Positions 53,895 to 62,778 of a stretch of DNA of 64,000 nucleotides are shown here, piece by piece. Each line of letters starts with the position of its first letter. The stretch's first letter is position 1. Position numbers and translations under genes: made by a program. The stretch is from JANPLD01 sp964445765 (GTDB taxonomy: Bacteria; Pseudomonadota; Alphaproteobacteria; Rickettsiales; UBA8987), in assembly GCA_964445765.1 (NCBI GenBank), contig CAYULD010000001.1:62001-126000 (forward strand), given 5' to 3'. The notes under the pieces were generated by a model that did no database searches, was not told where the DNA came from, and saw only the letters and a program-made list of their open reading frames with translations.

Positions 53895-54194
53895 ATGAAC
53901 TTGGCTGAGCCACAAAAAGATGCACTAAATCAGATAATGCAAATTTATGATTTTGCTGAGCAAGCTATTGATTTATGTGAGAAATTCCCTGATGATTCAG
54001 AGCCATTTTTGCCTTTAGTTGAAAATATTGTTGCAAAAGTTGAAAAAAACTGTGATATAATGGTAACAAATTTTGAAAAATACTTAAAATCTGGAAAAGT
54101 TCTTTCTGGTGTTGAGAAAATGAAAATTCATAAGGCAAAAAAAGAAATTGATGAGGCTTTTGAAAATTTCTTTCAAAATATTAACAATAAATGA
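53895..54194 (+). CDS. Unknown 99-residue helical protein
   Basis: I do not recognise this protein. It is acidic and almost wholly helical, with LNQIMQIYDFAEQAIDLCEKF, then a DDSEPFLP turn and VENIVAKVEKNCDIMVTNFEKYLKSG, ending in Lys/Glu-rich helix. No signal peptide is present. It overlaps the next small frame by the ATGA junction at 54191-54194, suggesting translational coupling. Confidence 0.65.
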   Translation: MNLAEPQKDALNQIMQIYDFAEQAIDLCEKFPDDSEPFLPLVENIVAKVEKNCDIMVTNFEKYLKSGKVLSGVEKMKIHKAKKEIDEAFENFFQNINNK

Positions 54195-54355
54195 AATTAT
54201 ATTTTATGAGCACACAACCACAAAATCCTTTTCAGGCTCAAGTTGCAGAATTAGCTAATAATTTTACAAATAATTCTAGAGTATTAAATACAACATTAAT
54301 TAATTGTGGTGGAATAGAAGGTCGCACTGCCGGTAATCAAGGCAAATCTGTTTAA
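54191..54355 (+). CDS. Unknown short peptide gene (49-54 residues)
   Basis: A small open frame whose first ATG overlaps the stop of the preceding gene (ATGA). A second in-frame ATG at 54206 would give 49 residues starting MSTQPQNPFQAQVAELANNF. The peptide is Asn/Gln/Thr-rich, has one Cys, and no signal peptide or known family. Its size makes it uncertain, but the coupling and the end just 7 bases from the convergent gene's stop favour a real gene. Confidence 0.45.
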   Translation: MKLYFMSTQPQNPFQAQVAELANNFTNNSRVLNTTLINCGGIEGRTAGNQGKSV

Positions 54356-54362
54356 GGAAAAA

Positions 54363-55256
54363 TTAATCAACGAATATGCCAAGCCTTGGGCAATCTTTTC
54401 CAATTCTCTCGTGAGCCATTCTCATATCTCTATTAGTAAATTGAATGCCAGCTATTGGTGATCTATCACACCTTAAGGCCATTTTATAAGTATCAACAAT
54501 AAGCCCTTTTTTTTCATCTTCTACTATGGAATAAGTTTTCTCAAACTCACCCGCAATACCCTTGCTTGAGCCGTGAACGCCATAAATATCTTTATGGCTA
54601 GCTTTGCTGGTATTGATATTATAAACAATCATTCCGCCAGCTTGAACAAATTGATCACTGCCCCAAGGTGCACGAATCACAAAATTATACGGAACTTTAC
54701 ATACAAAAACTGGCTTACCGATATAAATATGCTTTTCTATAGAATCTATAAAAGTGTAATCTGTAAAATCAGAATTATCTTCATTTTCACTTTGTAAATC
54801 AGCTAAAATAACTTTCTTTTCTCTCTCTGAAAGGCTTATTGATTCTGTTTTATCAGAATATAATTTGCTAAAATTTTCTGCTTTAATAACTTTTTTTGAA
54901 CAAGAAATTAGCTTTTCTAATAAGGTTAAACTATTTTTTTCATTGCCTATATTATAAACAATATAATCCCCCTCTTCTGCAAAATTTTCTGTTTGCTCAG
55001 AAAAACCAATTTTAGTAACCACCCTAACCCTTCCATTTGTAACCTTAAATGCAAAAATTTCCGAAGATTTTTGAACTTCAGTCATTTTTGTAAAATCAAT
55101 GTCTTTGGGGTTAATGCGATAATATAATTTATTATTAAAAAATACCTTTTCAAAAGTTTTAAGGTTTTCTTCACCTGCAGGCAAAAATTCACTTTCATTA
55201 GAATATGAACTTGAATATTGCCAAAAAACGCTAATTTTATTGCTAGGTAAATTCAT
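54363..55256 (-). CDS. Unknown 297-residue protein with an internal duplication
   Basis: I do not recognise this protein. It appears to have two similar halves: FAEEGDYIVYNIGNEKNSLT (about residues 92-111) and FVQAGGMIVYNINTSKASHK (about 204-223) occupy matching places after strand-rich stretches. The pattern 'G-(D/M)-x-I-V-Y-N-I' resembles a beta-barrel turn as in cupin-like folds. The C-terminus has RCDRSPIAGIQFTNRDMRMAHERIG. There is no signal peptide or membrane helix. It converges on the small-peptide gene and is divergent from grxB with 84 bases between starts. Confidence 0.7.
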   Translation of the reverse strand: MNLPSNKISVFWQYSSSYSNESEFLPAGEENLKTFEKVFFNNKLYYRINPKDIDFTKMTEVQKSSEIFAFKVTNGRVRVVTKIGFSEQTENFAEEGDYIVYNIGNEKNSLTLLEKLISCSKKVIKAENFSKLYSDKTESISLSEREKKVILADLQSENEDNSDFTDYTFIDSIEKHIYIGKPVFVCKVPYNFVIRAPWGSDQFVQAGGMIVYNINTSKASHKDIYGVHGSSKGIAGEFEKTYSIVEDEKKGLIVDTYKMALRCDRSPIAGIQFTNRDMRMAHERIGKDCPRLGIFVD

Positions 55257-55340
55257 TAAAATTTTTTTATTTATTTTAATTTTTCTGAAATCATTGTATC
55301 ACAAAATGGTTAAGCAAACATTAATAAAAAATATCACCAT

Positions 55341-55991
55341 ATGAAATTATATACCTATAATCACTGCCCTTATTGCATTAAAGCTAGAATGATATTTGGG
55401 CTTAAAAACCTGCCTTATCAAGAAATTACCATATTAAATGATGATGTGGAAACCCCAACTAAGTTAATTGGTCAAAAAATGGTGCCAATTTTAGAAAAGC
55501 CTGATGGCTCTGCAATGCCTGAATCTATGGATATTGTGGCTTATATTGATAAGAACTTTGGCAAACCAGTAATTCTTGGTAAAAATAACAAAGCAATTTC
55601 AGAATGGCTTGAAAACTCTAGAAAATATGTAAGTAGACTCTATATGCCTCGCTCAATAATGGTTGGCTTGCCGGAATTTGAAACTGATAATGCCATCAGA
55701 TATTTTAAGAGTAAAAAAGAAGATATGATTGGCTCATTTGAAGGAAATATCAGCAGAACAAAAGAGCTTAAATCAATGGCAGAAAATCATCTGGAAGAGC
55801 TTATATCTCTAATAAAATCTGATAAAGCAGTTAATGGTAATGAAATTTCTGAAGATGATTTTCATTTATTTCCTACATTAAGGGCCTTAACGATTGTAAA
55901 AGGTTTAACTATTCCATCTATTATATTGAATTATATAAATAATATGGCACGCATAACTAATATTGGGTTGTATTTTGATAAGGCTATATAA
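55341..55991 (+). CDS. grxB: Glutaredoxin 2
   Basis: A 216-residue GrxB-type glutaredoxin, made of an N-terminal thioredoxin fold with the dithiol CPYC (Cys9/Cys12) and a C-terminal helical GST-like domain. MKLYTYNHCPYCIKARMI and QKMVPILEKPDGSAMPESMDIVAYID are diagnostic. It reduces mixed disulfides with glutathione in the cytoplasm. It precedes fmt by 12 bases on the same strand and may share its promoter. Confidence 0.95.
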   Translation: MKLYTYNHCPYCIKARMIFGLKNLPYQEITILNDDVETPTKLIGQKMVPILEKPDGSAMPESMDIVAYIDKNFGKPVILGKNNKAISEWLENSRKYVSRLYMPRSIMVGLPEFETDNAIRYFKSKKEDMIGSFEGNISRTKELKSMAENHLEELISLIKSDKAVNGNEISEDDFHLFPTLRALTIVKGLTIPSIILNYINNMARITNIGLYFDKAI

Positions 55992-56003
55992 TATTAGGTT
56001 TAT

Positions 56004-56912
56004 ATGAAAATTATCTTTATGGGGTCGCCGGATTTTGCAATCCCAACTCTAGAAAAATTAGGCAAATCTCAAAATCATAAAGTTATTGCGGTTTACACTC
56101 AACCCCCGAAGCCTGCTTTAAGGGGGCTAGAAATGCTTAAATCTAAGGTTCACTTAAAAGCAGATGAGTTAAATATTCCCGTTTATACACCCAAAAGTTT
56201 GAAAGATAAAACTGAGCAGGAAATTCTAAGAAATCTCAACGCGGATTGCATTATAGTGGCAGCTTACGGGCTTTTACTACCTAAAGAAATTTTAGAAGCA
56301 ACTAAATTTGGTTGTATAAATATCCACCCTTCAAAACTCCCAAGATGGCGAGGTGCGGCACCAATTCAGCGTGCGATTATGGCGGGTGATAGTGAAACTA
56401 GTATCTGCATTATGAAAATGGAAGAGGGGCTTGATTGTGGCGATATTTATTTAGAAAAATTATACCCAATTCCTAATAGTGCAAATGCAGGTTTTATGCA
56501 TAATTTACTTGCGGAAGAAGGGGCAGATTTACTTCTTCAAGTTATTGATGATATTGAATATTATTCTAAAAATATACGCAAGCAATCTGAAGAAGGTTTA
56601 ATTTATGCCAAGAAAATTCTTGCATCAGAAGAAGAAATTGATTTCACAAAAAATTGCGAGGAAATTTACAATAAAATTAGGGGTCTAAGCCCCTACCCTG
56701 CCGCTTTTTTTATTAAGGATAATATTAAATATAAAATTTATGAAGCGTTTTATGAAATTTCTAAAAGCCAAGATTCCAGAGATTTCATAATAGAAAATAA
56801 TCTTCTTAAAATAAAATGCGCTGATGGTTACATAATGCCGAAAATTATTCAAAAAGAAGGTAAAAAAAGAATGAATATAACTGAATTTTTAAGAGGAAAT
56901 AAAATTATCTAG
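56004..56912 (+). CDS. fmt: Methionyl-tRNA formyltransferase
   Basis: A 302-residue enzyme that formylates initiator Met-tRNA. The N-terminal formyltransferase fold has IIFMGSPDFAIPTLE, the catalytic Asn-His in CINIHPSKLPRWRGAAPIQ, and the Asp in MEEGLDCGDIY. The C-terminal OB-like domain (about 205-300) contains IYNKIRGLSPYPAAF. Length is close to the usual 310. The usual partner def is not adjacent; grxB lies upstream. Its end overlaps by 8 bases with a convergent unknown gene. Confidence 0.97.
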   Translation: MKIIFMGSPDFAIPTLEKLGKSQNHKVIAVYTQPPKPALRGLEMLKSKVHLKADELNIPVYTPKSLKDKTEQEILRNLNADCIIVAAYGLLLPKEILEATKFGCINIHPSKLPRWRGAAPIQRAIMAGDSETSICIMKMEEGLDCGDIYLEKLYPIPNSANAGFMHNLLAEEGADLLLQVIDDIEYYSKNIRKQSEEGLIYAKKILASEEEIDFTKNCEEIYNKIRGLSPYPAAFFIKDNIKYKIYEAFYEISKSQDSRDFIIENNLLKIKCADGYIMPKIIQKEGKKRMNITEFLRGNKII

Positions 56913-57405
56913 AAATTTCAGTTTTATCAAAATTATTATTTATAAAACTAGGGAGTGCTGAGGCAATATTGACCTTGAAATCAAAGGGTTGAGATAATTG
57001 TGAGTGTGTCTCCTGACATTTTTCTTCGTATAATTTTTTTGCTTGTTCTTCTGATAAATTTTTTAGATGACTAAACTCTATTGTAAAATTATTTAATGAA
57101 ATAGAAATATTTTTTTGAGGGTATTTCCTATAATAATCTTGGATATTACAATTTTTCAATTCTTGCGGTAAAGATTCTAGACTATTAAGCATATTTTGAT
57201 ATTCAAATTCAGCATATTTGCCTATTATAACGCATTTTGCATATTTTCCCTTGTTGTCTGATGGGTTAGCTTCCTGAATTACTTTATAAAAGTTATTTTC
57301 AATTTCTAAGGCTTTTTTATAAAATTCATAAACTGAAATATTTTGCTTTTGCAAATCTAGAAATTGTTGATGATAATTTTGAAATTTTTGCTCTATTTCA
57401 TTCAT
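56905..57405 (-). CDS. Unknown 166-residue helical protein
   Basis: I do not recognise this protein. It is mainly helical and acidic to neutral, starting MNEIEQKFQNYHQQFLDLQKQN, with a central region EFEYQNMLNSLESLPQEL and a short strand-like part (NISISLNNFTIEFSHL). No signal peptide or motif is seen. It lies 2 bases after the RNase D gene on the same strand, so it is probably co-transcribed, and overlaps the end of fmt by 8 bases. Confidence 0.65.
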   Translation of the reverse strand: MNEIEQKFQNYHQQFLDLQKQNISVYEFYKKALEIENNFYKVIQEANPSDNKGKYAKCVIIGKYAEFEYQNMLNSLESLPQELKNCNIQDYYRKYPQKNISISLNNFTIEFSHLKNLSEEQAKKLYEEKCQETHSQLSQPFDFKVNIASALPSFINNNFDKTEISR

Positions 57406-57407
57406 TT

Positions 57408-58031
57408 TTATTTGTCATCGTGGGAGAATATGTCCTTCTCAGGCCAGCCCATAATATCAAGTTTTGCCCTAAAAGGCAAGAAATCAAAGCATTTTTGTGC
57501 GATATCCAAACGCCCCTCTTCCTCTAATAATTTTATCAATTTCGCCCTAATTTTATGAAGGAATAGAACATCATTCGCCGCATACTCAATCTGCTTGCTA
57601 TTGAGCTTTCCTGCCCAATCTGAGCATTGTGCTTGTTTATTAAGCTCAACTCCAAGTAATTCTTTGGTAAGCTCTTTCAACCCGTGTTTGTCTGTAAATG
57701 TTCTAACTAATTTGCTAGCAATTTTTGTACAGAAGATATTTTGAATATCAACCTCAAGAAAAATATTTATCGCTGAAATATCAAACCTGCCGTAATGCAT
57801 TATTTTTACACGAGATTTTTCAGATAGAATTTTCTTAAGGTTTTTAGCCTTTGAAAAATCCGGTTTTGGAAATTGCACAAGATGAGCATCTCCATTACCA
57901 TCAGAAATTTGCACAACGCAAAGTCTATCCCTTTGAAAGATATTTAGCCCCCTAGTTTCTGTATCAACGGCAATATCGCCTTTGAGCTTAACATTATTTG
58001 GAAGATCATACTGATGAAGAAAATTTGCCAT
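57408..58031 (-). CDS. Ribonuclease D (single-domain)
   Basis: A 207-residue DEDDy exonuclease. Motif Exo I is IAVDTETRGL (Asp and Glu), Exo II is MHYGRFDISAI (Asp), and Exo III is YAANDVLFLHKI (Tyr and Asp). It lacks the HRDC domains of E. coli RNase D, the usual form in alphaproteobacteria. It trims 3' ends of tRNA and other RNAs. The gene follows the glucosaminidase gene by 6 bases. Confidence 0.94.
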   Translation of the reverse strand: MANFLHQYDLPNNVKLKGDIAVDTETRGLNIFQRDRLCVVQISDGNGDAHLVQFPKPDFSKAKNLKKILSEKSRVKIMHYGRFDISAINIFLEVDIQNIFCTKIASKLVRTFTDKHGLKELTKELLGVELNKQAQCSDWAGKLNSKQIEYAANDVLFLHKIRAKLIKLLEEEGRLDIAQKCFDFLPFRAKLDIMGWPEKDIFSHDDK

Positions 58032-58037
58032 CTGAAT

Positions 58038-59417
58038 TTAATTTTCAAGTTTATTATAATTTATAATTTGCGTAAGTTGCATTTGATATTTTTGCTTATC
58101 TTTAGCATAACCATCAAGATAATTACTTAGCAAACTTGCTTTTACATTAGAGCCTAAATTTTCTCTAGCAATACGAAAATTTTTATAAGCAGAGTTTGTA
58201 TTAAGGTTGTGAATATAGCTTTCAACTGCATCTTGAGGGTTTTTGAAAGATGCATAACTCTTTTTACTTTTTCTTAGATTGTTATTATTTTTGCAATCAT
58301 CACTGCATTTCATACCAAAAAAATTATAACCATTTTTGGCAATATTTGATGAACCCCAGCCGGATTCTAAAGCACCTTGAGCAATTGCTAATGCCTCTGG
58401 AACTATATTTATTTTAGAAATTAATTCATCACGCTTTGCTTTAGAAGAGATATTAAAATTTTGAACTTTATATTTTATTGCAAGGTTGCTAACCCATTTT
58501 TTTTCATTATCTGTTAATGGAAAACCAGCCTCAAACCTCTTAAAAACATATAATAGGGCATTTCTTTCATTAAGAATTTTTTGATTAATTTCGGCAGTTG
58601 CAACGCCAACATTTTTAATAAAATTCTTTTTCTTAGGGTTATTTGTTCTAGCAATAATATTATTCACATATCGCCTGCCATTATAGTTTGAAACAGATTT
58701 AGGTGGCTTAGAAAAGAAAAGTGGGCTAGATTTCTCATCATTTCTATTGGCAGTATTAAGGCTTGCAGGCTTAAATGAAATTTTCTCAACAGGTTTGCTT
58801 CCAACATAGTTAGTAGGTTGTGAAATTGCTTGAATTGGCTTAATTATAGGTTGCGTTAAATAACTAAGCCCCTCAACCGCCTTGTCTGCAACATCAGAAA
58901 TGACTGCCAGCTTAAATGGCTCTTTAGCTATCTTCTTATTTTCAGTTGCAGAAAGCAATTTATCATCTTGAAATAAATTTTCTTGCTTAGGAATTACAAT
59001 TTCAAATTTCGGTTTAATTGGAATTTCAGATATCAAATCATATTTTAGCATAATCTTCTTATTATTTTCACTTACCTTCCACTCATCTTGAATTCTTGAA
59101 ATTGCCTGTTCAAATTTCTTTTTTTCTAAATCAGAAATTTTTTTATCTTTCTTGGAATTATCTTTTTCAATATTTTTTGCGATTATTTTAGTTTCAGGAA
59201 TTGCATTTGAAATAGCATTAGGGCTAAGGCTAATTTCATTTTCAGATTGAATTTGCTTTGATAAATCTTCAAGATTTAATTCTTTTTGTTGCTCTTTTTC
59301 TGTTGAAATTTCTATTTTTTTAGGCGAGTTTAATTCTGAACCATTTTCTTTAGAAAGGTTTTTATATACGGCATTGATAAAAATTATCGTAAGTAATATA
59401 ACTAAAATTAAGCGCAT
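58038..59417 (-). CDS. Bax-like glucosaminidase, membrane-anchored
   Basis: A 459-residue protein: one N-terminal membrane helix (about 2-16) as signal anchor, a long Lys/Glu/Ser/Pro-rich linker (about 20-270), and a C-terminal peptidoglycan glucosaminidase domain (about 300-455). The domain shows ALAIAQGALESGWGSSNIAKNGYNFFGMKC, where the Glu is catalytic, and YASFKNPQDAVESYIHNLN, both typical of Bax/FlgJ-type glucosaminidases. The CSDDC pair may form a disulfide. It likely cuts glycan strands in the periplasm. It is divergent from addA with 43 bases between starts. Confidence 0.9.
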   Translation of the reverse strand: MRLILVILLTIIFINAVYKNLSKENGSELNSPKKIEISTEKEQQKELNLEDLSKQIQSENEISLSPNAISNAIPETKIIAKNIEKDNSKKDKKISDLEKKKFEQAISRIQDEWKVSENNKKIMLKYDLISEIPIKPKFEIVIPKQENLFQDDKLLSATENKKIAKEPFKLAVISDVADKAVEGLSYLTQPIIKPIQAISQPTNYVGSKPVEKISFKPASLNTANRNDEKSSPLFFSKPPKSVSNYNGRRYVNNIIARTNNPKKKNFIKNVGVATAEINQKILNERNALLYVFKRFEAGFPLTDNEKKWVSNLAIKYKVQNFNISSKAKRDELISKINIVPEALAIAQGALESGWGSSNIAKNGYNFFGMKCSDDCKNNNNLRKSKKSYASFKNPQDAVESYIHNLNTNSAYKNFRIARENLGSNVKASLLSNYLDGYAKDKQKYQMQLTQIINYNKLEN

Positions 59418-59460
59418 TGCTTTATTTTTTTAAGAAACTATCTAGTAAATTTTCATTAAA

Positions 59461-62400
59461 ATGCAAGAACTTAATATAAATTCTAAAAGTAAATTTACTG
59501 CAACAAGCGAACAAAAAAACGCCACAAACCCTAATAAATCATTTTGGGTTACAGCAAATGCAGGCACTGGAAAAACTAAAGTTTTAGTGGATAGAATCTT
59601 AAGCCTTTTATTTTATGAAAATAACCCAGAAAAGATTTTATGCATAACATTTACTAAAGCTGGTGCTTCTGAGATGATAACAAGGCTAACAAAGGAATGT
59701 AGAAAATTTATTAACTATAAAGATGAAGAAATTAAAAATGAAATTACAAATAATCTTGAATTAAATATCAGCAAACTAGATTTTAGAAAAATAAGGCAGA
59801 CCCTAAATAAAATAATTGATAATCCAAATCTAATAAAAATTGAAACTATCCACGCTTTATGTGGATCAATATTAAAAAACTTCCCCTTAGAAGCAAATAT
59901 TGTGCCTTTCTTTGAAGTTATTGATGAAATAAAATCAAAGCAATATTTAGAAGAATCTTGGCTAAAAATAATAAATTCTAAAGATAGTGCTATTATAAAT
60001 AAATTAAAGATTCTTGCAGAAACTCAGGCAGCTTCAACAATTAAAGAAACAATATTTCAATTATTACAAAATCAAGAAACAATTGAATTTATTTTATCAA
60101 AATTTAATAATTTTGAGAAATATATAGAAAATTTATGTCAGAATTTAGATGTTAATATTAACCAGAATTATACAAAAGATTTTTTTGAAAAAACTTCTGA
60201 TAATATTGAAAAAATAGCAATAATTCTAAGCTCAAGCCAAAACAAAACAGACAAAGAGCGATCTGCTAAGTTTTTATCTTATCTAAAAAATGAAAATTTT
60301 TATGATTTTTTAGATGAAATTAATAAAAAAGTTGAATCAGCAAAAATTATAAAAAATGATTTAATTGCTCTAGAAATTTTAACTCAATTAAGAAATATTA
60401 CTAATTTTTATTCTGAGAAAATAAAAAACCAAGATTTAATAATAAAAACAGAATGTTATTTATTTTTATATAACATTTTTATAAAGTTTTATAGTGAGAA
60501 AAAAGAGCAAAATTATCAGCTGGACTATCAAGATTTAATTTCAAAAACGCAAAATTTGCTTAACAATTCTGAATTCGCAAGCTGGGTTTTATATAAATTA
60601 GATGGCGGAATAAGCCATATATTAGTTGATGAAGCCCAAGATACAAGCCCAAGCCAATGGAATATTATAAAATCTCTAACCGCTGATTTTTATAGTGGTG
60701 AAACTAATATCAATAAAAATAGAACAATTTTTGTTGTAGGTGATGAAAAACAATCAATATTTAGCTTTCAAGGTGCAAATATTGAAAATTTTTATGATAT
60801 AAAAAATTATTTTTCTAAAAAAATTAAAAGTTCAACTAATTCAGAGCTAGAAAAAATCTCGCTTAATTTATCTTTTAGAAGCCTACCTGCAATCTTAAAT
60901 TTTGTGGATAAATTAGCGGAAATTCCAGAAGTTAAAAATGCAATTTCTGAGAATGAAATATATCACAAACCTTCTAGAATAAAGCATTTTGGATATTTAG
61001 AGGTTAATAAACTTATACAAGATATAGAGCAAAAAGATAAAAACAAAAATATAATAAATTGGTTTTTGCCTAGTGAATATGATGAAGAGAAAGAAAATAA
61101 AAAAATTATTTTAGCAAAAAAAATTTCTAATAAAATTTCAGAAATTTTATTTAGTCCGCATATTTTGCCTAGCACAAATGATCAAGCGAAGGCCTCAGAT
61201 GTTATTATTTTATTCAGAAAAAGAGATGTTCAGCTTATTAACTATATTGAAAGTGAGCTGAATAAATTGGGTATAAAATGCAGTGGCTTAGATAAATCTA
61301 TCATCAATGAAAATATTGCAGTTTTAGATATTTTATCCGCAATTAAATTTCACTTAAATTGTAATGATGATTATAACACAGCTTGCCTTCTTAAAAGCTG
61401 CCTTATTGGCTTCAGTGAGGAATTATTAATTAAAATTTGCACTGAAAGAAATCAAAAATCAATATATGAATTTCTAAAAGAAAAATCTGAAAATAATGAA
61501 TATAAAATTGCTTATAATTTTTTAGAAGAAATTAGAAAAATTAATTTTCTAAAACCATCAGAATTCATATTTTATTTAATAGAAACTTTAGGATATAGAA
61601 AAAATTTTATTAATAATATTGGCAATAAATTTAATGATATTTTTGATGAATTAATTTCAATTACCTATAATTTTGAAAGAAATGAAAATGTTTCTTTGAT
61701 AAATTTTATAAACTGGTTTGAAAAAAACTCCGCTGAAATTAAAAAATCAGAAACTAAGGAAAACCAAGTAAAAATAATGACTTGCCATTCATCAAAAGGC
61801 TTAGAAGCTCCAATTATTTTTATTGCTGATACCACAAGCGAAACTAAAGAAGATAAAAATTTATTAGTTAATGATAATATAATTATTGCTGGAATTGATG
61901 CAGAAAATAAAAGTAATTTTGTAAGTGCTATTCAAGAAAAAATTAGTAAAAAACTTTTTAATGAATCACTTCGGCTTTTATATGTAGCAATAACTAGGGC
62001 TAGAGATGAATTATACGTATATGGCATAGAGCCAAGAAGTGCTAAGGCTGAATCTTGGCATCAATATATAAGCAAGGCAATAAATCAGCTTGAAGATGTA
62101 GAAATTAATGATGAGAATTTTATTTATACAAATCAAGCATATATTGATTTTACAAAGCAAAATATGTCTGTAAAACAACAAGATAATATTGAATATAAAA
62201 TTCCAAAATATTTTTTTGAAAATGCAGAAATTGAAAATAATGAGAATAAGATTTTACCATCACTACTATCTGCTAAAAATTATAACCAAGATGAAGTTAA
62301 ATCAAATTTAACTAATAGGGGAACTATAATTCATAGATTATTAGAAATTCTTCCAAATTATAAGAATGAGCAAATTCCTCAGGCATCAAATTTAATCTTT

Positions 62401-62778
62401 AATGATTATAATTTGATAGATGAAAATTCAAAGTTAGACTTATTAAATGAGGCGAAATCTATAATTAATAATCCGGATTTTAATTTTATATTCAACAATA
62501 AATCACAGGCGGAAATTGAGGTTTCAGGCTATGTAGATGGGCAATTAGTAAATGGCAAAATTGATAGGCTAATTATAGATGAGCAATCAAAAAATATTTA
62601 TATAATTGATTTCAAAACCCACCAAAATATAAAAGATGAGAATTTAATATTTGAAAATTACAAACCACAAATGTTTTTATATTATAAGCTAATTAAAATG
62701 GCTTATACAGAATATTTGGTTAAACCTGCAATATTGCTAACTTCTAGTAGTAAAATTTTATATTATAATTTTGAATGA
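59461..62778 (+). CDS. addA: Double-strand break repair helicase-nuclease AddA
   Basis: A 1105-residue UvrD-like helicase with a C-terminal nuclease, the A subunit of the alphaproteobacterial AddAB enzyme that resects DNA ends for recombination. Motif I is NAGTGKTK (about residues 33-40), motif II DEAQDTS (from 390), later SFQGANIENFYD, SSKGLEAPIIFIAD and LLYVAITRARDELYVYG. The RecB-type nuclease motif is in GKIDRLIIDE..YIIDFKTHQ (Asp1050, Lys1052). It is slightly short for the family. addB is not upstream as is usual; priA follows with a 4-base overlap (ATGA). Confidence 0.95.
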   Translation: MQELNINSKSKFTATSEQKNATNPNKSFWVTANAGTGKTKVLVDRILSLLFYENNPEKILCITFTKAGASEMITRLTKECRKFINYKDEEIKNEITNNLELNISKLDFRKIRQTLNKIIDNPNLIKIETIHALCGSILKNFPLEANIVPFFEVIDEIKSKQYLEESWLKIINSKDSAIINKLKILAETQAASTIKETIFQLLQNQETIEFILSKFNNFEKYIENLCQNLDVNINQNYTKDFFEKTSDNIEKIAIILSSSQNKTDKERSAKFLSYLKNENFYDFLDEINKKVESAKIIKNDLIALEILTQLRNITNFYSEKIKNQDLIIKTECYLFLYNIFIKFYSEKKEQNYQLDYQDLISKTQNLLNNSEFASWVLYKLDGGISHILVDEAQDTSPSQWNIIKSLTADFYSGETNINKNRTIFVVGDEKQSIFSFQGANIENFYDIKNYFSKKIKSSTNSELEKISLNLSFRSLPAILNFVDKLAEIPEVKNAISENEIYHKPSRIKHFGYLEVNKLIQDIEQKDKNKNIINWFLPSEYDEEKENKKIILAKKISNKISEILFSPHILPSTNDQAKASDVIILFRKRDVQLINYIESELNKLGIKCSGLDKSIINENIAVLDILSAIKFHLNCNDDYNTACLLKSCLIGFSEELLIKICTERNQKSIYEFLKEKSENNEYKIAYNFLEEIRKINFLKPSEFIFYLIETLGYRKNFINNIGNKFNDIFDELISITYNFERNENVSLINFINWFEKNSAEIKKSETKENQVKIMTCHSSKGLEAPIIFIADTTSETKEDKNLLVNDNIIIAGIDAENKSNFVSAIQEKISKKLFNESLRLLYVAITRARDELYVYGIEPRSAKAESWHQYISKAINQLEDVEINDENFIYTNQAYIDFTKQNMSVKQQDNIEYKIPKYFFENAEIENNENKILPSLLSAKNYNQDEVKSNLTNRGTIIHRLLEILPNYKNEQIPQASNLIFNDYNLIDENSKLDLLNEAKSIINNPDFNFIFNNKSQAEIEVSGYVDGQLVNGKIDRLIIDEQSKNIYIIDFKTHQNIKDENLIFENYKPQMFLYYKLIKMAYTEYLVKPAILLTSSSKILYYNFE

